Shown: piece after piece, positions 53,078 through 61,102 of the stretch
How the letters are laid out: each line of letters opens with the position of its first letter
Position numbering within the stretch: position 1 is the first letter of the stretch
Origin: DLAJ01 sp023663615
Lineage (GTDB): Bacteria; Bacillota; Clostridia; Lachnospirales; Lachnospiraceae
Assembly: GCA_023663615.1 (NCBI GenBank)
Contig: JAMPHA010000007.1
Location: 5,654-69,653 of the forward strand
Length of the DNA stretch: 64,000 nucleotides
Direction of reading: 5' to 3'
Program-made: the position numbers and the translations under genes
The notes under the pieces: model-generated
Database searches by the model: none
Told to the model about the DNA's origin: nothing
Seen by the model: the letters and a program-made list of their open reading frames with translations, nothing else

Positions 53078-53186
53078 ATAAAGAATTAAGAATCTTTTTG
53101 CCGCCTGTTCCTTGCTTTTTTTCAGATTTCCCCTACAATGGGAGAAGAAAGCAGGCGTACAGGCGGCGGAAAGGCTGGTATCTGAT

Positions 53187-53582
53187 ATGAAACAACGGTT
53201 GATAAGGTTTATGCAGGGCAGATATGGGATGGATCAATTGGGACGCGCGCTGTTTTGGGCGACGATGATCTGCCTGATCATTTCCATTTTTGTGCGGACG
53301 AAGCTGTTTTACTTTTTGGCGCTTGTCCTGTTGGTCTATTCTTATTTCCGGATGCTTTCAAGAAATCACGCAAAGCGCTATGCAGAGAATCAGCGCTATC
53401 TGGCGTTGACGGCGGGAATCCGCAGGAAGTTTTCTTCCTGGAAAAAAACAAATGCGCAGAGAAAAACGCATCATATTTACCGCTGCCCGAATTGTAAGCA
53501 GAAAATACGCGTGCCGCGCGGCAAAGGAAGGATCGCGATCACCTGCCCGAAATGCCGCACGGAATTTATCAAAAATAGTTGA
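53187..53582 (+). CDS. Small membrane protein with C-terminal zinc ribbon
   Basis: A 131-residue protein I know only as a conserved hypothetical. Two hydrophobic segments lie near residues 22-40 and 42-55 (ALFWATMICLIISIF, LFYFLALVLLVYSYF). A basic stretch follows, and the last 35 residues hold two C-x2-C pairs (CPNCKQ and CPKCRT), a rubredoxin-like zinc ribbon. N-terminal KQRLIRFMQGRYGMDQLGRA is a recurring start. ATG 53187 has GGAAAGG 12 bases upstream, the same spacing as other genes in this window. Function unknown. Confidence 0.78.
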   Translation: MKQRLIRFMQGRYGMDQLGRALFWATMICLIISIFVRTKLFYFLALVLLVYSYFRMLSRNHAKRYAENQRYLALTAGIRRKFSSWKKTNAQRKTHHIYRCPNCKQKIRVPRGKGRIAITCPKCRTEFIKNS

Positions 53583-53671
53583 CGGAGTGCAGTTACGGAG
53601 GCTGGATGCAGAAAACGCTGACGGAACATTGCACGGGAAATGGATTCGGAAACAGCTGACGGGAGGATACC

Positions 53672-54529
53672 GTGTTCGGATATATTGTGGTAAATAAGCC
53701 GGAATTGAAATTTCGCGAATTTGCCGTGTACCAGTCCTATTACTGCGGGCTGTGCCGCGAATTGAAGGAAAAGTACGGGCGTTTCGGGCAGATGACGTTA
53801 AGCTACGATATGACGTTTCTTGCCATGCTGTTGACCGGGCTGTATGAGCCGGAGACAAAAGAGGGCGTCGTGCGCTGTATTACGCATCCGCTTGAGAAGC
53901 ATCCGGTCAGCAGGAATCCGTATACGGAATATGCCGCCGACGTCAATGTGCTTCTTTCTTATTATAAATGCGAGGACGACTGGCTGGATGAGCGAAAGGT
54001 CGGCAAATATCTGTTTGCGGCGCTTTTACGCAAAAAGAACAACCGCATCGCCAAAGAATATCCGGCAAAGGCATGTAAGATGGCGGAAAATCTAAGCCGT
54101 CTGCATGAGATCGAGCAAAACGGCGGCGTGACGATGGATGAGACGGCGGGGCTGTTCGGGGAGATCATGGCGGAACTATTCGTGTACCGGGAGGATGAGT
54201 GGGCGGACAGCTTGAGGCGGATCGGGTTCTTTTTTGGCAAATTTATTTATCTGATGGATGCCTACGACGATATAGAAGCAGACTTAAAAAAGAACTGTTA
54301 TAATCCGTTTGCGGAGCGGTTCGGTCAGGAAGGCTTCGAGGAAGAAGTGAAATCCATTCTGACGATGATGATGGCGGAATGTTCGCGCGAATTTGAAAAA
54401 CTCCCGATTCTGTTACATGCGGAGATCCTGCGCAATATTTTGTACGCGGGCGTGTGGACGAAATACGAGGCGGTGCATGCGCGGCGCGAAAAAGAGAAAC
54501 AAGCAGAGAACGGAGTACCCAAATTATGA
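53672..54529 (+). CDS. DUF5685 family protein
   Basis: A 285-residue protein of the DUF5685 family, helical and without membrane segments. The N-terminal block reads FGYIVVNKPELKFREF followed by YYCGLCRELKEKYG, with C-x2-C; later CITHPLEKHP, DVNVLLSYYKCEDDW and LMDAYDDIEAD are conserved. The Cys/His and Asp pattern suggests metal binding, but the function is unknown. The start is GTG 53672 after CGGGAGG. Its stop overlaps the start of the J-domain gene, so the two are coupled; DUF5685 may be a client or partner of the J protein. Confidence 0.82.
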   Translation: MFGYIVVNKPELKFREFAVYQSYYCGLCRELKEKYGRFGQMTLSYDMTFLAMLLTGLYEPETKEGVVRCITHPLEKHPVSRNPYTEYAADVNVLLSYYKCEDDWLDERKVGKYLFAALLRKKNNRIAKEYPAKACKMAENLSRLHEIEQNGGVTMDETAGLFGEIMAELFVYREDEWADSLRRIGFFFGKFIYLMDAYDDIEADLKKNCYNPFAERFGQEGFEEEVKSILTMMMAECSREFEKLPILLHAEILRNILYAGVWTKYEAVHARREKEKQAENGVPKL

Positions 54530-55251
54530 TGGATCCATACGGCGTGCTGGGGGTTGGCAGAAACGCGAGTGATGACGACATCAAAAAAGCATACAGAAAA
54601 TTGAGCAGGCAGTATCATCCCGACGCGAATGTCAATAATCCGAACAAGGCGCAGGCGGAAGAAAAATTCAAGCAGATCCAGCAGGCGTACCGTCAGATCA
54701 TGCAGGAGCGGGAGCGCGGAACAAGCGGTTCGGGTTCCTACTATGGACGGGAGGATGCGGGCGGATATGATCCGTTCGGTTTTGGCGGCTTTGGCGGTTT
54801 CGGGGGATTCGGCGGTTTTGGCGGTTACACGCGGACAGGGAACAGCCGGACGGCGGAGGAAGATGAAGATACGCTGCATATGAAAGCGGCGGCAAATTAT
54901 ATCAACGGCGGACACTATAAAGAAGCGCTGAACGTATTGAACACGATTTCCGGGCGGAACGCAAAGTGGTATTATTACAGTGCGATCGCCAATGCGGGCT
55001 GCGGCAATAACGTACAGGCAATGCAGTATGCAAAGCAGGCGGCGCAGATGGAGCCGGGCAATCCCACATATCAGCGTCTTGTACAGCAGTTAGAGTCGGG
55101 CGGCACATGGTATATGGGCAGACAAAGCCCTTATATGGGAATGGGCGGCATGCAGGGGAATCTCTGTAACCGGATGTGCCTTTCCTACCTGCTGTGCACC
55201 TGCTGTTCCGGCGGATGCTGCTATGCGCCTTACGGGATGGTTTGCTGTTAG
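54526..55251 (+). CDS. J-domain protein with tetratricopeptide-like and Cys-rich C-terminus
   Basis: A 241-residue co-chaperone. Residues 2-65 are a J domain: DPYGVLGVGRNASDDDIKKA, then the HPD motif in QYHPDAN. A Gly/Phe-rich stretch follows (GFGGFGG repeats, about 82-103). Residues about 115-190 form helix pairs of the TPR type (ALNVLNTI, AMQYAKQAAQMEPGN). The end is Cys-rich (CNRMCLSYLLCTCCSGGCC), which suggests metal binding or membrane association. It would stimulate DnaK. The ATG 54526 overlaps the stop of DUF5685; ATG 54529 is equally possible. Confidence 0.82.
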   Translation: MMDPYGVLGVGRNASDDDIKKAYRKLSRQYHPDANVNNPNKAQAEEKFKQIQQAYRQIMQERERGTSGSGSYYGREDAGGYDPFGFGGFGGFGGFGGFGGYTRTGNSRTAEEDEDTLHMKAAANYINGGHYKEALNVLNTISGRNAKWYYYSAIANAGCGNNVQAMQYAKQAAQMEPGNPTYQRLVQQLESGGTWYMGRQSPYMGMGGMQGNLCNRMCLSYLLCTCCSGGCCYAPYGMVCC

Positions 55252-55286
55252 GTGCGCGGTTTGTGGAAAAGAGAATGGAAATAATA

Positions 55287-55315
55287 TTGACAGTATGGTA
55301 TATTTTTGTTAATAT
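55287..55315 (+). promoter_or_regulatory. Sigma-A promoter of the structured RNA candidate
   Basis: TTGACA, 17-bp spacer, TAATAT, in the gap between the J-domain and DUF3800 genes. Confidence 0.75.
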
Positions 55316-55321
55316 CAGCAT

Positions 55322-55408
55322 ATAAATAAATCGGTGATATGTCACTGATCGGGCTGGTCGAAAGATCCTGGTCCACCGAATGGCGGGGAATTTCCCCGCT
55401 TTTTTTCG
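55322..55408 (+). ncRNA. Short structured RNA candidate ahead of DUF3800
   Basis: About 85 bases from the promoter to a terminator. Outer stem TCGGTG/CACCGA (55331-55336, 55374-55379) encloses AUCGGG/CCUGGU and a short stem with a GAAA tetraloop (GUC-GAAA-GAU). An alternative hairpin GTGA/TCAC can form with the left arm. I could not match it to a known RNA class. It may be an sRNA or a leader attenuator of the DUF3800 gene. Confidence 0.5.
55382..55406 (+). terminator. Terminator of the RNA candidate
   Basis: GCGGGG/CCCCGC with a 5-base loop, then seven T. It lies 40 bp before the DUF3800 ATG. Confidence 0.85.
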
Positions 55409-55445
55409 TGATAAGCTTAAGAAGCTGAGAAAAGGCAGGTAACTT

Positions 55446-56138
55446 ATGTCAGAAAAAGTGTTAAGCATTTTTATAGATGAATCCGGCGATTTTGGACCAT
55501 ATGATTTTCGCGCGCCTTTTTATTTGGTCGCAATGGTCTTTCATGAGCAGGATTATGATGTCAAAAAGAATATTTCGGACCTTGAAAGTCATTTAAAAAA
55601 TCTCGGATACAAGCAGCATGCGATTCATACAGGACCATTGATCCGCCGGGAATCCATTTATAAAAATGACTTGATGGAAGAGCGTAAGCGGTTGTTCAAC
55701 ACGCTGTTTCATTTTGTAAGAAAGTTGGATTTTCGATATGTCTGTGCTAAGATCAGAAAAAGCGAATGTGCAGATATGATCATGATGACCGCAAAGCTAT
55801 CAAAAGTAATTGCGGAGATACTTAGAGACCATCAGGATTATTTTGGACAGTTTGCGCAAATTATCATCTATTATGATAATGGGCAGATTGAACTTACCAA
55901 AATATTGACGTCTGTTTTTAATACACTTTATGCTCATGTAGAGTTTCGAAAAGTGAGACCGGTAGATTATAAACTCTTTCAAGTTGCAGATTTAGTCTGC
56001 ACGATGGAACTTCTTTCTGAAAAGGCAGGTTCCAATTCGTTTTCGAAATCGGAAGAGGAATTTTTTCACTCTATTCGCGATTTTAGAAGAAACTACCTAA
56101 AACCTTTAGCAGGAAAACGTTTATCATCAGCAAAATAA
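55446..56138 (+). CDS. DUF3800 domain protein
   Basis: A 230-residue protein of the DUF3800 family. The start FIDESGDFG is the family hallmark; IYYDNGQIE in the middle and KLFQVADLVCTMEL near the end carry the other conserved Asp and Gln. This layout resembles an RNase H-like nuclease fold, although activity is unproven; DUF3800 genes are often found on mobile elements and near phage-defence genes. It is AT-rich compared with both neighbours, a sign of transfer. ATG 55446 has a weak AAAGGCAGG upstream. A bidirectional terminator overlaps its end. Confidence 0.82.
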   Translation: MSEKVLSIFIDESGDFGPYDFRAPFYLVAMVFHEQDYDVKKNISDLESHLKNLGYKQHAIHTGPLIRRESIYKNDLMEERKRLFNTLFHFVRKLDFRYVCAKIRKSECADMIMMTAKLSKVIAEILRDHQDYFGQFAQIIIYYDNGQIELTKILTSVFNTLYAHVEFRKVRPVDYKLFQVADLVCTMELLSEKAGSNSFSKSEEEFFHSIRDFRRNYLKPLAGKRLSSAK

Positions 56139-56168
56139 GAGTTTGGCGTCAGCCAAACTCTTATTTTG
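56131..56168. terminator. Bidirectional terminator between convergent genes
   Basis: A perfect 17-bp stem with a GTCA loop (CAAAATAAGAGTTTGGC and its complement). It overlaps the stop codons of both genes, so each uses its T run. Confidence 0.9.
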
Positions 56169-56922
56169 CCTGCCGGTAAACCGCATCGGCGGGATAGCCG
56201 CCCTTTAATTTCTGCATACAGCGCTGCACGGCGTCCTTGGAGTCTTTCCAGTCGTCGTCCTTATGCAGATAGTCAAATTTCTCGATCAGCCAGTTGATGT
56301 CCTCCTGAAGCCGCTCCATATTTTTGTTCATCAGCGAAAAAAGCACGGGAAAGAACTCGGATTTTTCTCTGTCCGAAAGCGTTTGATCCGCCGCGGCGCA
56401 AAGGTCGCCGAAATGCGTTAAGCAGAAGCCCTTGCTCTTTTCAAACATTGCCTTGAAATCGGGATCATGCCGGTACATATGGAAAAACGTGTCCAGATAA
56501 CGTGTATACATCTCGGCGAAGCGGTTGCAGATGTAACAGGAATGCTCGCGTTTTTGCACCCATTCGCTGACGGAATTGCCTGCGGCGGATGATTTTTTTA
56601 TTTTATTGACCAGAGAAGTCTTACCGGGCGTAAAGCTCTTTGTCTGCTGTTCTAATTCCTTGCGCATCTGCATGTAATGCGTCTTTAAGATCCAGCCGTT
56701 GCCGAGCGTGTTTCCGTAATCGAACATTTTCTTAAAATGCGTGCGGCAGAAACCCGCGCGGTCCGTGTCTGCGCGGACGTCGCTCTCCATATAGGAAGCG
56801 CCGGAACCGAGCACAAAATCCAAAAGATCCTGCTCGACGTTCCGTTCAATAAAGCAGAACGGACACTCATCATTTGCGTGAAACGCGTCGTTTAAGGGAA
56901 TCGTGTATAATTGTTCTTTCAT
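56161..56922 (-). CDS. DUF6062 family protein
   Basis: A 253-residue helical protein of the DUF6062 family. It carries four Cys/His motifs, CPFCFIE, CRTHF, CYICNRF and CLTHF, arranged as two similar halves, so a duplicated zinc- or metal-binding unit is likely. The rest is amphipathic helix. Function unknown. Start at 56922 is chosen for the AAAGGAG 6 bases upstream; the frame is open to 57009 without a ribosome site. A dispersed repeat lies in the gap behind the start. Confidence 0.82.
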   Translation of the reverse strand: MKEQLYTIPLNDAFHANDECPFCFIERNVEQDLLDFVLGSGASYMESDVRADTDRAGFCRTHFKKMFDYGNTLGNGWILKTHYMQMRKELEQQTKSFTPGKTSLVNKIKKSSAAGNSVSEWVQKREHSCYICNRFAEMYTRYLDTFFHMYRHDPDFKAMFEKSKGFCLTHFGDLCAAADQTLSDREKSEFFPVLFSLMNKNMERLQEDINWLIEKFDYLHKDDDWKDSKDAVQRCMQKLKGGYPADAVYRQAK

Positions 56923-56940
56923 GGATGCTCCTTTCCGGTT

Positions 56941-56991
56941 GGCGCCAAAAGCCGTGCAAACTGCAGGTAACGTTGATAAGCATGACTTTTG
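56941..56991. repeat. Copy 2 of the dispersed repeat of about 55 bp
   Basis: Matches 21754-21809 in order and spacing (AAAGCC, TGC...CTGC, TAACGTTGATAA, TTTTG). It lies just upstream of the minus-strand DUF6062 start. Confidence 0.5.
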
Positions 56992-57167
56992 ACATTGAAT
57001 CCTGCGCACATCTGTCTGCGGATATTTTCTATATGTTATTGTAACGCGCCAAGGCGGATTTCACAAGAAAAATCGTTTCCGCACCCAAACCGTATCCGGA
57101 GACGGCCGCATCCTGGGAACCTTATGTCCTCAAAAAGAGCGCCCAAAAGAGCGCCTTTGCTTTTTTG

Positions 57168-57196
57168 TAGACAAAGCCGGAAAAAACTGTTACTAT
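57168..57196 (+). promoter_or_regulatory. Promoter candidate of the membrane hybrid kinase gene
   Basis: TAGACA, 17-bp spacer, TACTAT, about 90 bp ahead of ATG 57288. Just before it, AAAGAGCGCC is repeated twice. Confidence 0.5.
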
Positions 57197-57287
57197 GGTA
57201 TCAATTGGAAATGTGCGGACGATTTTCTCCGACAGAAGGTCTGCGGTCGGATTGGAATAAAAAACAGACGGACGGAAAAGAAAAACA

Positions 57288-60200
57288 ATGGTAAATCTTT
57301 TAGTTGTGCTTGGAATCATAAGTATTTTTAATATTTACATTGCGATCGGGTATCTGCTTATGGGAGAGGGAGGAACCAAAGAGCAGAAGCTGATGGGCTA
57401 TTTTTTGTGCGGTTCTCTGGTGCAGAATGCCGGATACCTGATGGAGCTGACGGCGAAAAGTCTGGATGTGGCGGTTTTGGCGGTCAAAATAGAATACTTA
57501 GGCTCGCTGTTCGTGCCGCTGTTTTATTGCTGGTTCATTTTTAATTATTGCTATATCAGGCGGCCGGTGCGGCTGCTCAAACTGGTCGCCGGGATCAACT
57601 TCTGCCTGTTGGCGGTCATTTTTACCTGCGAGTATCATACGCTGTACTACCGCGAACTTGAATGGATCGCGGGGGATGGGCGTTTTTCTTATCTGGGGAT
57701 CACGTATGGTCCCTGTTATTTTGTTTTTTTGGTGTGCAGCAGTATCATTCCCTATTCGCTGTCGCTGTTTGCGCTGCTTCGCACCGTCCTGCGTTCGAGC
57801 GCGGCGACGAAAAGGCGCTACGAGGTCATCATGCTGTTGTCCACGCTGCCGGTCGTGACGCTTGCCGCCTATGCCTTAAAACTGACCGGCGGATATGATT
57901 TTACGCCGGCGACGATGGGGATCGTCCTGGCGATCGTCGTCATTTTGGTGTGGAGCAGGAGGAATTATGATTTCGTTCATCTGGCGGCGGAGACCGCGAT
58001 CGCACATATGGGGGACGGCGTGATCTCCCTGGACGACCAGCAGCGGATCATCAGCTATAATCAGGCGGCTGCAGGAATTTTCAAAGAGCTGTATACGAGT
58101 GCGAAAGGGGATTCGATCGCGGAGATCAAAGAATTCCCGCCGGATATTTTGGGAAAAGAAGATAAGCATGAATTTTCGATGGGCGACCGTTTTTATGAGA
58201 GCCATGTCCGGCAGATTCCGGACAAAAACGGCAAAACACAAGGGTATGTCGTATTGCTGTTGGACATCACGGACACCCGCAATTACATAGATGAGATCAA
58301 GCGCGTGCGCGAGCAGGCGGAAAAAGCAAACGCGGCAAAGAGTGAATTTTTGGCGAATATGTCGCATGAGATCCGGACGCCGATGAATGCCGTCATCGGA
58401 CTGAGCGATATTATCATGGAAGAAAGTCAGGGGAGAAAAGTATACGGCTATGCCTGTGATATTAAGTCCGCTTCCCAGAATCTCCTTGCCATTATCAATG
58501 ATATTTTGGACCTGTCAAAGGTGGAGGCGGGCAAGATGGAGCTCGTCATGTCGGATTATTATATCAAGGGCATTGTGGGTGACGTCGTCGGGATGATGGA
58601 TATTGTCGCGTCCCAGCGCGGGCTTTTGATGAAGCACGAGTACGAGGAAAACATTCCCTGCCGCTACGAGGGCGATGAGGGAAGGATCAAGCAGATCATG
58701 ATCAATCTGCTCAATAACGCGCTCAAGTTCACGAAAGAGGGATATGTGAAGCTGTCTGTCAGCGGTCAGCCGGGTGAGAACGAGGATGAGGAACTTTTAA
58801 CGTTTCGGGTCGAGGATACCGGATGCGGTATCCAAAAAGAAGATCTGGAGAAAATTTTTGATAATTTCAGTCAGGTGGATACCGGAAAGAGCCGCAGCGT
58901 GGAGGGGACCGGATTAGGTCTTGCCATTACGAAGCAGTTCGTACAGCTCATGAACGGCAGTATCCATGTGGAAAGCGTTTACGGGGAAGGCTCTGCGTTT
59001 ACCGTCACGATCCCGCAGAAGATCGTTGACCGGCGCACGTTAAAGGAGGTCCGCGACGTTCCGGTGGAGAAAGAGCAGGAGCCGAAGCATTTTAAGACGA
59101 GCGGGTGCAGGGTACTGGTGGTGGACGACAATGCGGTCAACCGAAAGGTGGCAAAGGGGTACCTGGCGCCGTACGGATTGGAGCTGACCGAGGCGCAGAG
59201 CGGCCCGGAGGCGATCGCGCTCGTAAAAGAGAACGCGTACGATCTGATCTTTATGGATCATATGATGCCGGGAATGGACGGCATCGAGGCGGTTCATATC
59301 ATCCGCCGGGAATGTGGGGAAAACGGCAAAAATGCGGTGATCATCGCGGCGACCGCCAATGCGATGGAAGGCGTCAAGGGACGCTTTTTAGAGAACGGGT
59401 TCCAGGATTTTATCCCGAAACCGATTGATAAGAAGCATTTGTATCGGACATTGGCGAAATGGATTCCGGAAGAAAAGAGAATCGCGCCGCCCGAAAAAGA
59501 GGATGGAAGCGCTGCTGCGGGAAGTGCGAATGCGGGAGGAAGCGTGTCCGCAAACGGGGCGGCAGGCGTGAACGCAGGAGAAAGCGCGAGTGCAAACGAA
59601 TCGGCAGGCGTGACCGCGGCGCAGAACAGCGATACGGATGCGCAGGGAAGCGCGGCCGTGAGCGGGTCGCCGGAAGAAATTGTCATTCAGGGTATTGACG
59701 TGGCTGCCGCGATGGAGCATCATTCCGGCTCTTTGGATGATTATCGGGAGCTGCTGCAGCTTTACTGTCTGGAAGGAAAGCGGAAGCTGAAACTGATCAA
59801 GGAGCTGTTTGACGAAAAAGATTATAAGAACTATGAGATCGAGGTTCACGGATTGAAAAGCGCGTCCGCCAATGTGGGAGCCATGCGCCTGTCCAAAATG
59901 GCGAAAGAGCATGAAATGGCGGCGGCGCAGGGGGACGAGGAATTTATCAGCGATCACTTTTTAGATCTGTATGAGTCTTACGGCGTGCAGCTCCGGTATA
60001 TTCAGGTTTATTTGGACAGGGCGGCGCAGAAGGATGCGGAACCGGAAGAGGGAGCGCTTACGGAGAACGTGCTTTTCGAGCAGGTCGGGGAGGCGCTTGA
60101 GAAACTGGAAAAGTTCCACTCACGGGAATGCGCGGACATTGTGGCAGAGCTGCTCAAGCACCACATGGAGAGCGATGTGAAGACGCGGCTGTTAGAGGTT

Positions 60201-60308
60201 CAGGAGCAGCTGCAATTGTATGAGGATGATGAGGCGGAAGAACTGCTCAGACAACTGCGGGAGCGGCTGCATGAGGCAGGGGATGCGCAGATGAAAGAGA
60301 ATGCATGA
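57288..60308 (+). CDS. Membrane hybrid sensor histidine kinase with receiver and Hpt domains
   Basis: A 1006-residue kinase. About seven membrane segments in the first 220 residues form a 7TM histidine-kinase sensor, followed by a PAS-like domain (about 230-335). The phosphoacceptor is His360 in ANMSHEIRTP, then the HATPase domain (VEDTGCGIQKED, GTGLGLAITK), a receiver with Asp657 (LIFMDHMMPGMDG) and a C-terminal Hpt domain with His854 (VHGLKSASANVGA). An Ala/Gly/Ser-rich linker (about 740-800) of repeated words joins receiver and Hpt. It can run an internal relay His-Asp-His and pass phosphate to the response regulator downstream. Confidence 0.88.
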   Translation: MVNLLVVLGIISIFNIYIAIGYLLMGEGGTKEQKLMGYFLCGSLVQNAGYLMELTAKSLDVAVLAVKIEYLGSLFVPLFYCWFIFNYCYIRRPVRLLKLVAGINFCLLAVIFTCEYHTLYYRELEWIAGDGRFSYLGITYGPCYFVFLVCSSIIPYSLSLFALLRTVLRSSAATKRRYEVIMLLSTLPVVTLAAYALKLTGGYDFTPATMGIVLAIVVILVWSRRNYDFVHLAAETAIAHMGDGVISLDDQQRIISYNQAAAGIFKELYTSAKGDSIAEIKEFPPDILGKEDKHEFSMGDRFYESHVRQIPDKNGKTQGYVVLLLDITDTRNYIDEIKRVREQAEKANAAKSEFLANMSHEIRTPMNAVIGLSDIIMEESQGRKVYGYACDIKSASQNLLAIINDILDLSKVEAGKMELVMSDYYIKGIVGDVVGMMDIVASQRGLLMKHEYEENIPCRYEGDEGRIKQIMINLLNNALKFTKEGYVKLSVSGQPGENEDEELLTFRVEDTGCGIQKEDLEKIFDNFSQVDTGKSRSVEGTGLGLAITKQFVQLMNGSIHVESVYGEGSAFTVTIPQKIVDRRTLKEVRDVPVEKEQEPKHFKTSGCRVLVVDDNAVNRKVAKGYLAPYGLELTEAQSGPEAIALVKENAYDLIFMDHMMPGMDGIEAVHIIRRECGENGKNAVIIAATANAMEGVKGRFLENGFQDFIPKPIDKKHLYRTLAKWIPEEKRIAPPEKEDGSAAAGSANAGGSVSANGAAGVNAGESASANESAGVTAAQNSDTDAQGSAAVSGSPEEIVIQGIDVAAAMEHHSGSLDDYRELLQLYCLEGKRKLKLIKELFDEKDYKNYEIEVHGLKSASANVGAMRLSKMAKEHEMAAAQGDEEFISDHFLDLYESYGVQLRYIQVYLDRAAQKDAEPEEGALTENVLFEQVGEALEKLEKFHSRECADIVAELLKHHMESDVKTRLLEVQEQLQLYEDDEAEELLRQLRERLHEAGDAQMKENA

Positions 60309-60442
60309 GTCGAATGATGCGCAGATGAAGGAATATGCATAAGCCGGAAGATACGCCGGCAGACGGAGCGGGAGAGCGCTGAGGCGCAGAAAAATATCAT
60401 GACCGGACGGTGGGAGCCGTTTTGGAGCAGAGGGGGACGACA

Positions 60443-61030
60443 ATGGCAAAACTTCGGATACTGACAGTGGATGACAGTGCAATCAATTTAGCGTCCATTG
60501 AACAGGAATTAAAAGAGGAGTATGACGTAACCATGGTCAATTCCGGCAGCAGGGCGTTGAAATATCTAAAAAATGAGACGCCGGATCTGATTCTTTTGGA
60601 TGTGCAGATGCCGGAAATGGACGGTTTGGAGACCTTGAAGGAAATCCGTACCCTAAAGGGCGGAGTGACCATTCCGGTCGTTATGCTGACGGCAAAAAAA
60701 GACAAGACAACGATCGTAGAGAGCAAAAAACTCGGAATCTACGATTATATCGTGAAGCCGTTTCAGGCGGACGAACTGCATGAGAGGATCCTGCGGACAT
60801 TTAAGCGTGCGGGTGTGCTTCCTTTTTCCACGCAGGAGCGGAAAGCGGAGTTCAGGAAACTGGCGCGGGATATAGAGAGCGATAACGGCAGGGCCGCTAT
60901 GGTACGCGTAAACGAGATCGCGGATTATAAGCTGGAGGCAAACGAGCGTCTGACCATCCTGAAGGTCGGGGAGAAGCTGGAGGCGGGTGATGCGGCGGGC
61001 GCGCTCAGTCTGTTGAAGGGGATTTTGTAG
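60443..61030 (+). CDS. Single-receiver response regulator with helical C-terminus
   Basis: A 195-residue response regulator. The receiver domain has the acidic pair in LTVDDSA, phosphorylatable Asp53 in LLDVQMPEMDG, Thr in MLTAKKD and Lys in YIVKPF. The C-terminal 75 residues are helical and carry no recognisable DNA-binding motif, so output is probably protein-protein. ATG 60443 has AGGGGGA upstream. It lies about 135 bp after the hybrid kinase and is the natural receiver for its Hpt domain. A short 33-bp duplication of the kinase C-terminal coding sequence lies in the gap. Confidence 0.88.
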   Translation: MAKLRILTVDDSAINLASIEQELKEEYDVTMVNSGSRALKYLKNETPDLILLDVQMPEMDGLETLKEIRTLKGGVTIPVVMLTAKKDKTTIVESKKLGIYDYIVKPFQADELHERILRTFKRAGVLPFSTQERKAEFRKLARDIESDNGRAAMVRVNEIADYKLEANERLTILKVGEKLEAGDAAGALSLLKGIL

Positions 61031-61034
61031 GAGC

Positions 61035-61070
61035 ATAACAAAAAGCCGGGTTTTGCGGGCTTTCTGTTAT
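61035..61070 (+). terminator. Hairpin after the response regulator gene
   Basis: ATAACAAAAAGCC/GGCTTTCTGTTAT, 13-bp stem with one mismatch, no T run. It may act as a partial terminator or protect the mRNA 3' end. Confidence 0.5.
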
Positions 61071-61102
61071 AAATAAAGAATACAGAAAGGGATAGGTATA
61101 CC

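Noticed and set aside
55322..55408. T-box leader or tRNA
   Set aside because: No T-box core sequence and no tRNA-like arms; the downstream gene is not an amino-acid or tRNA gene.
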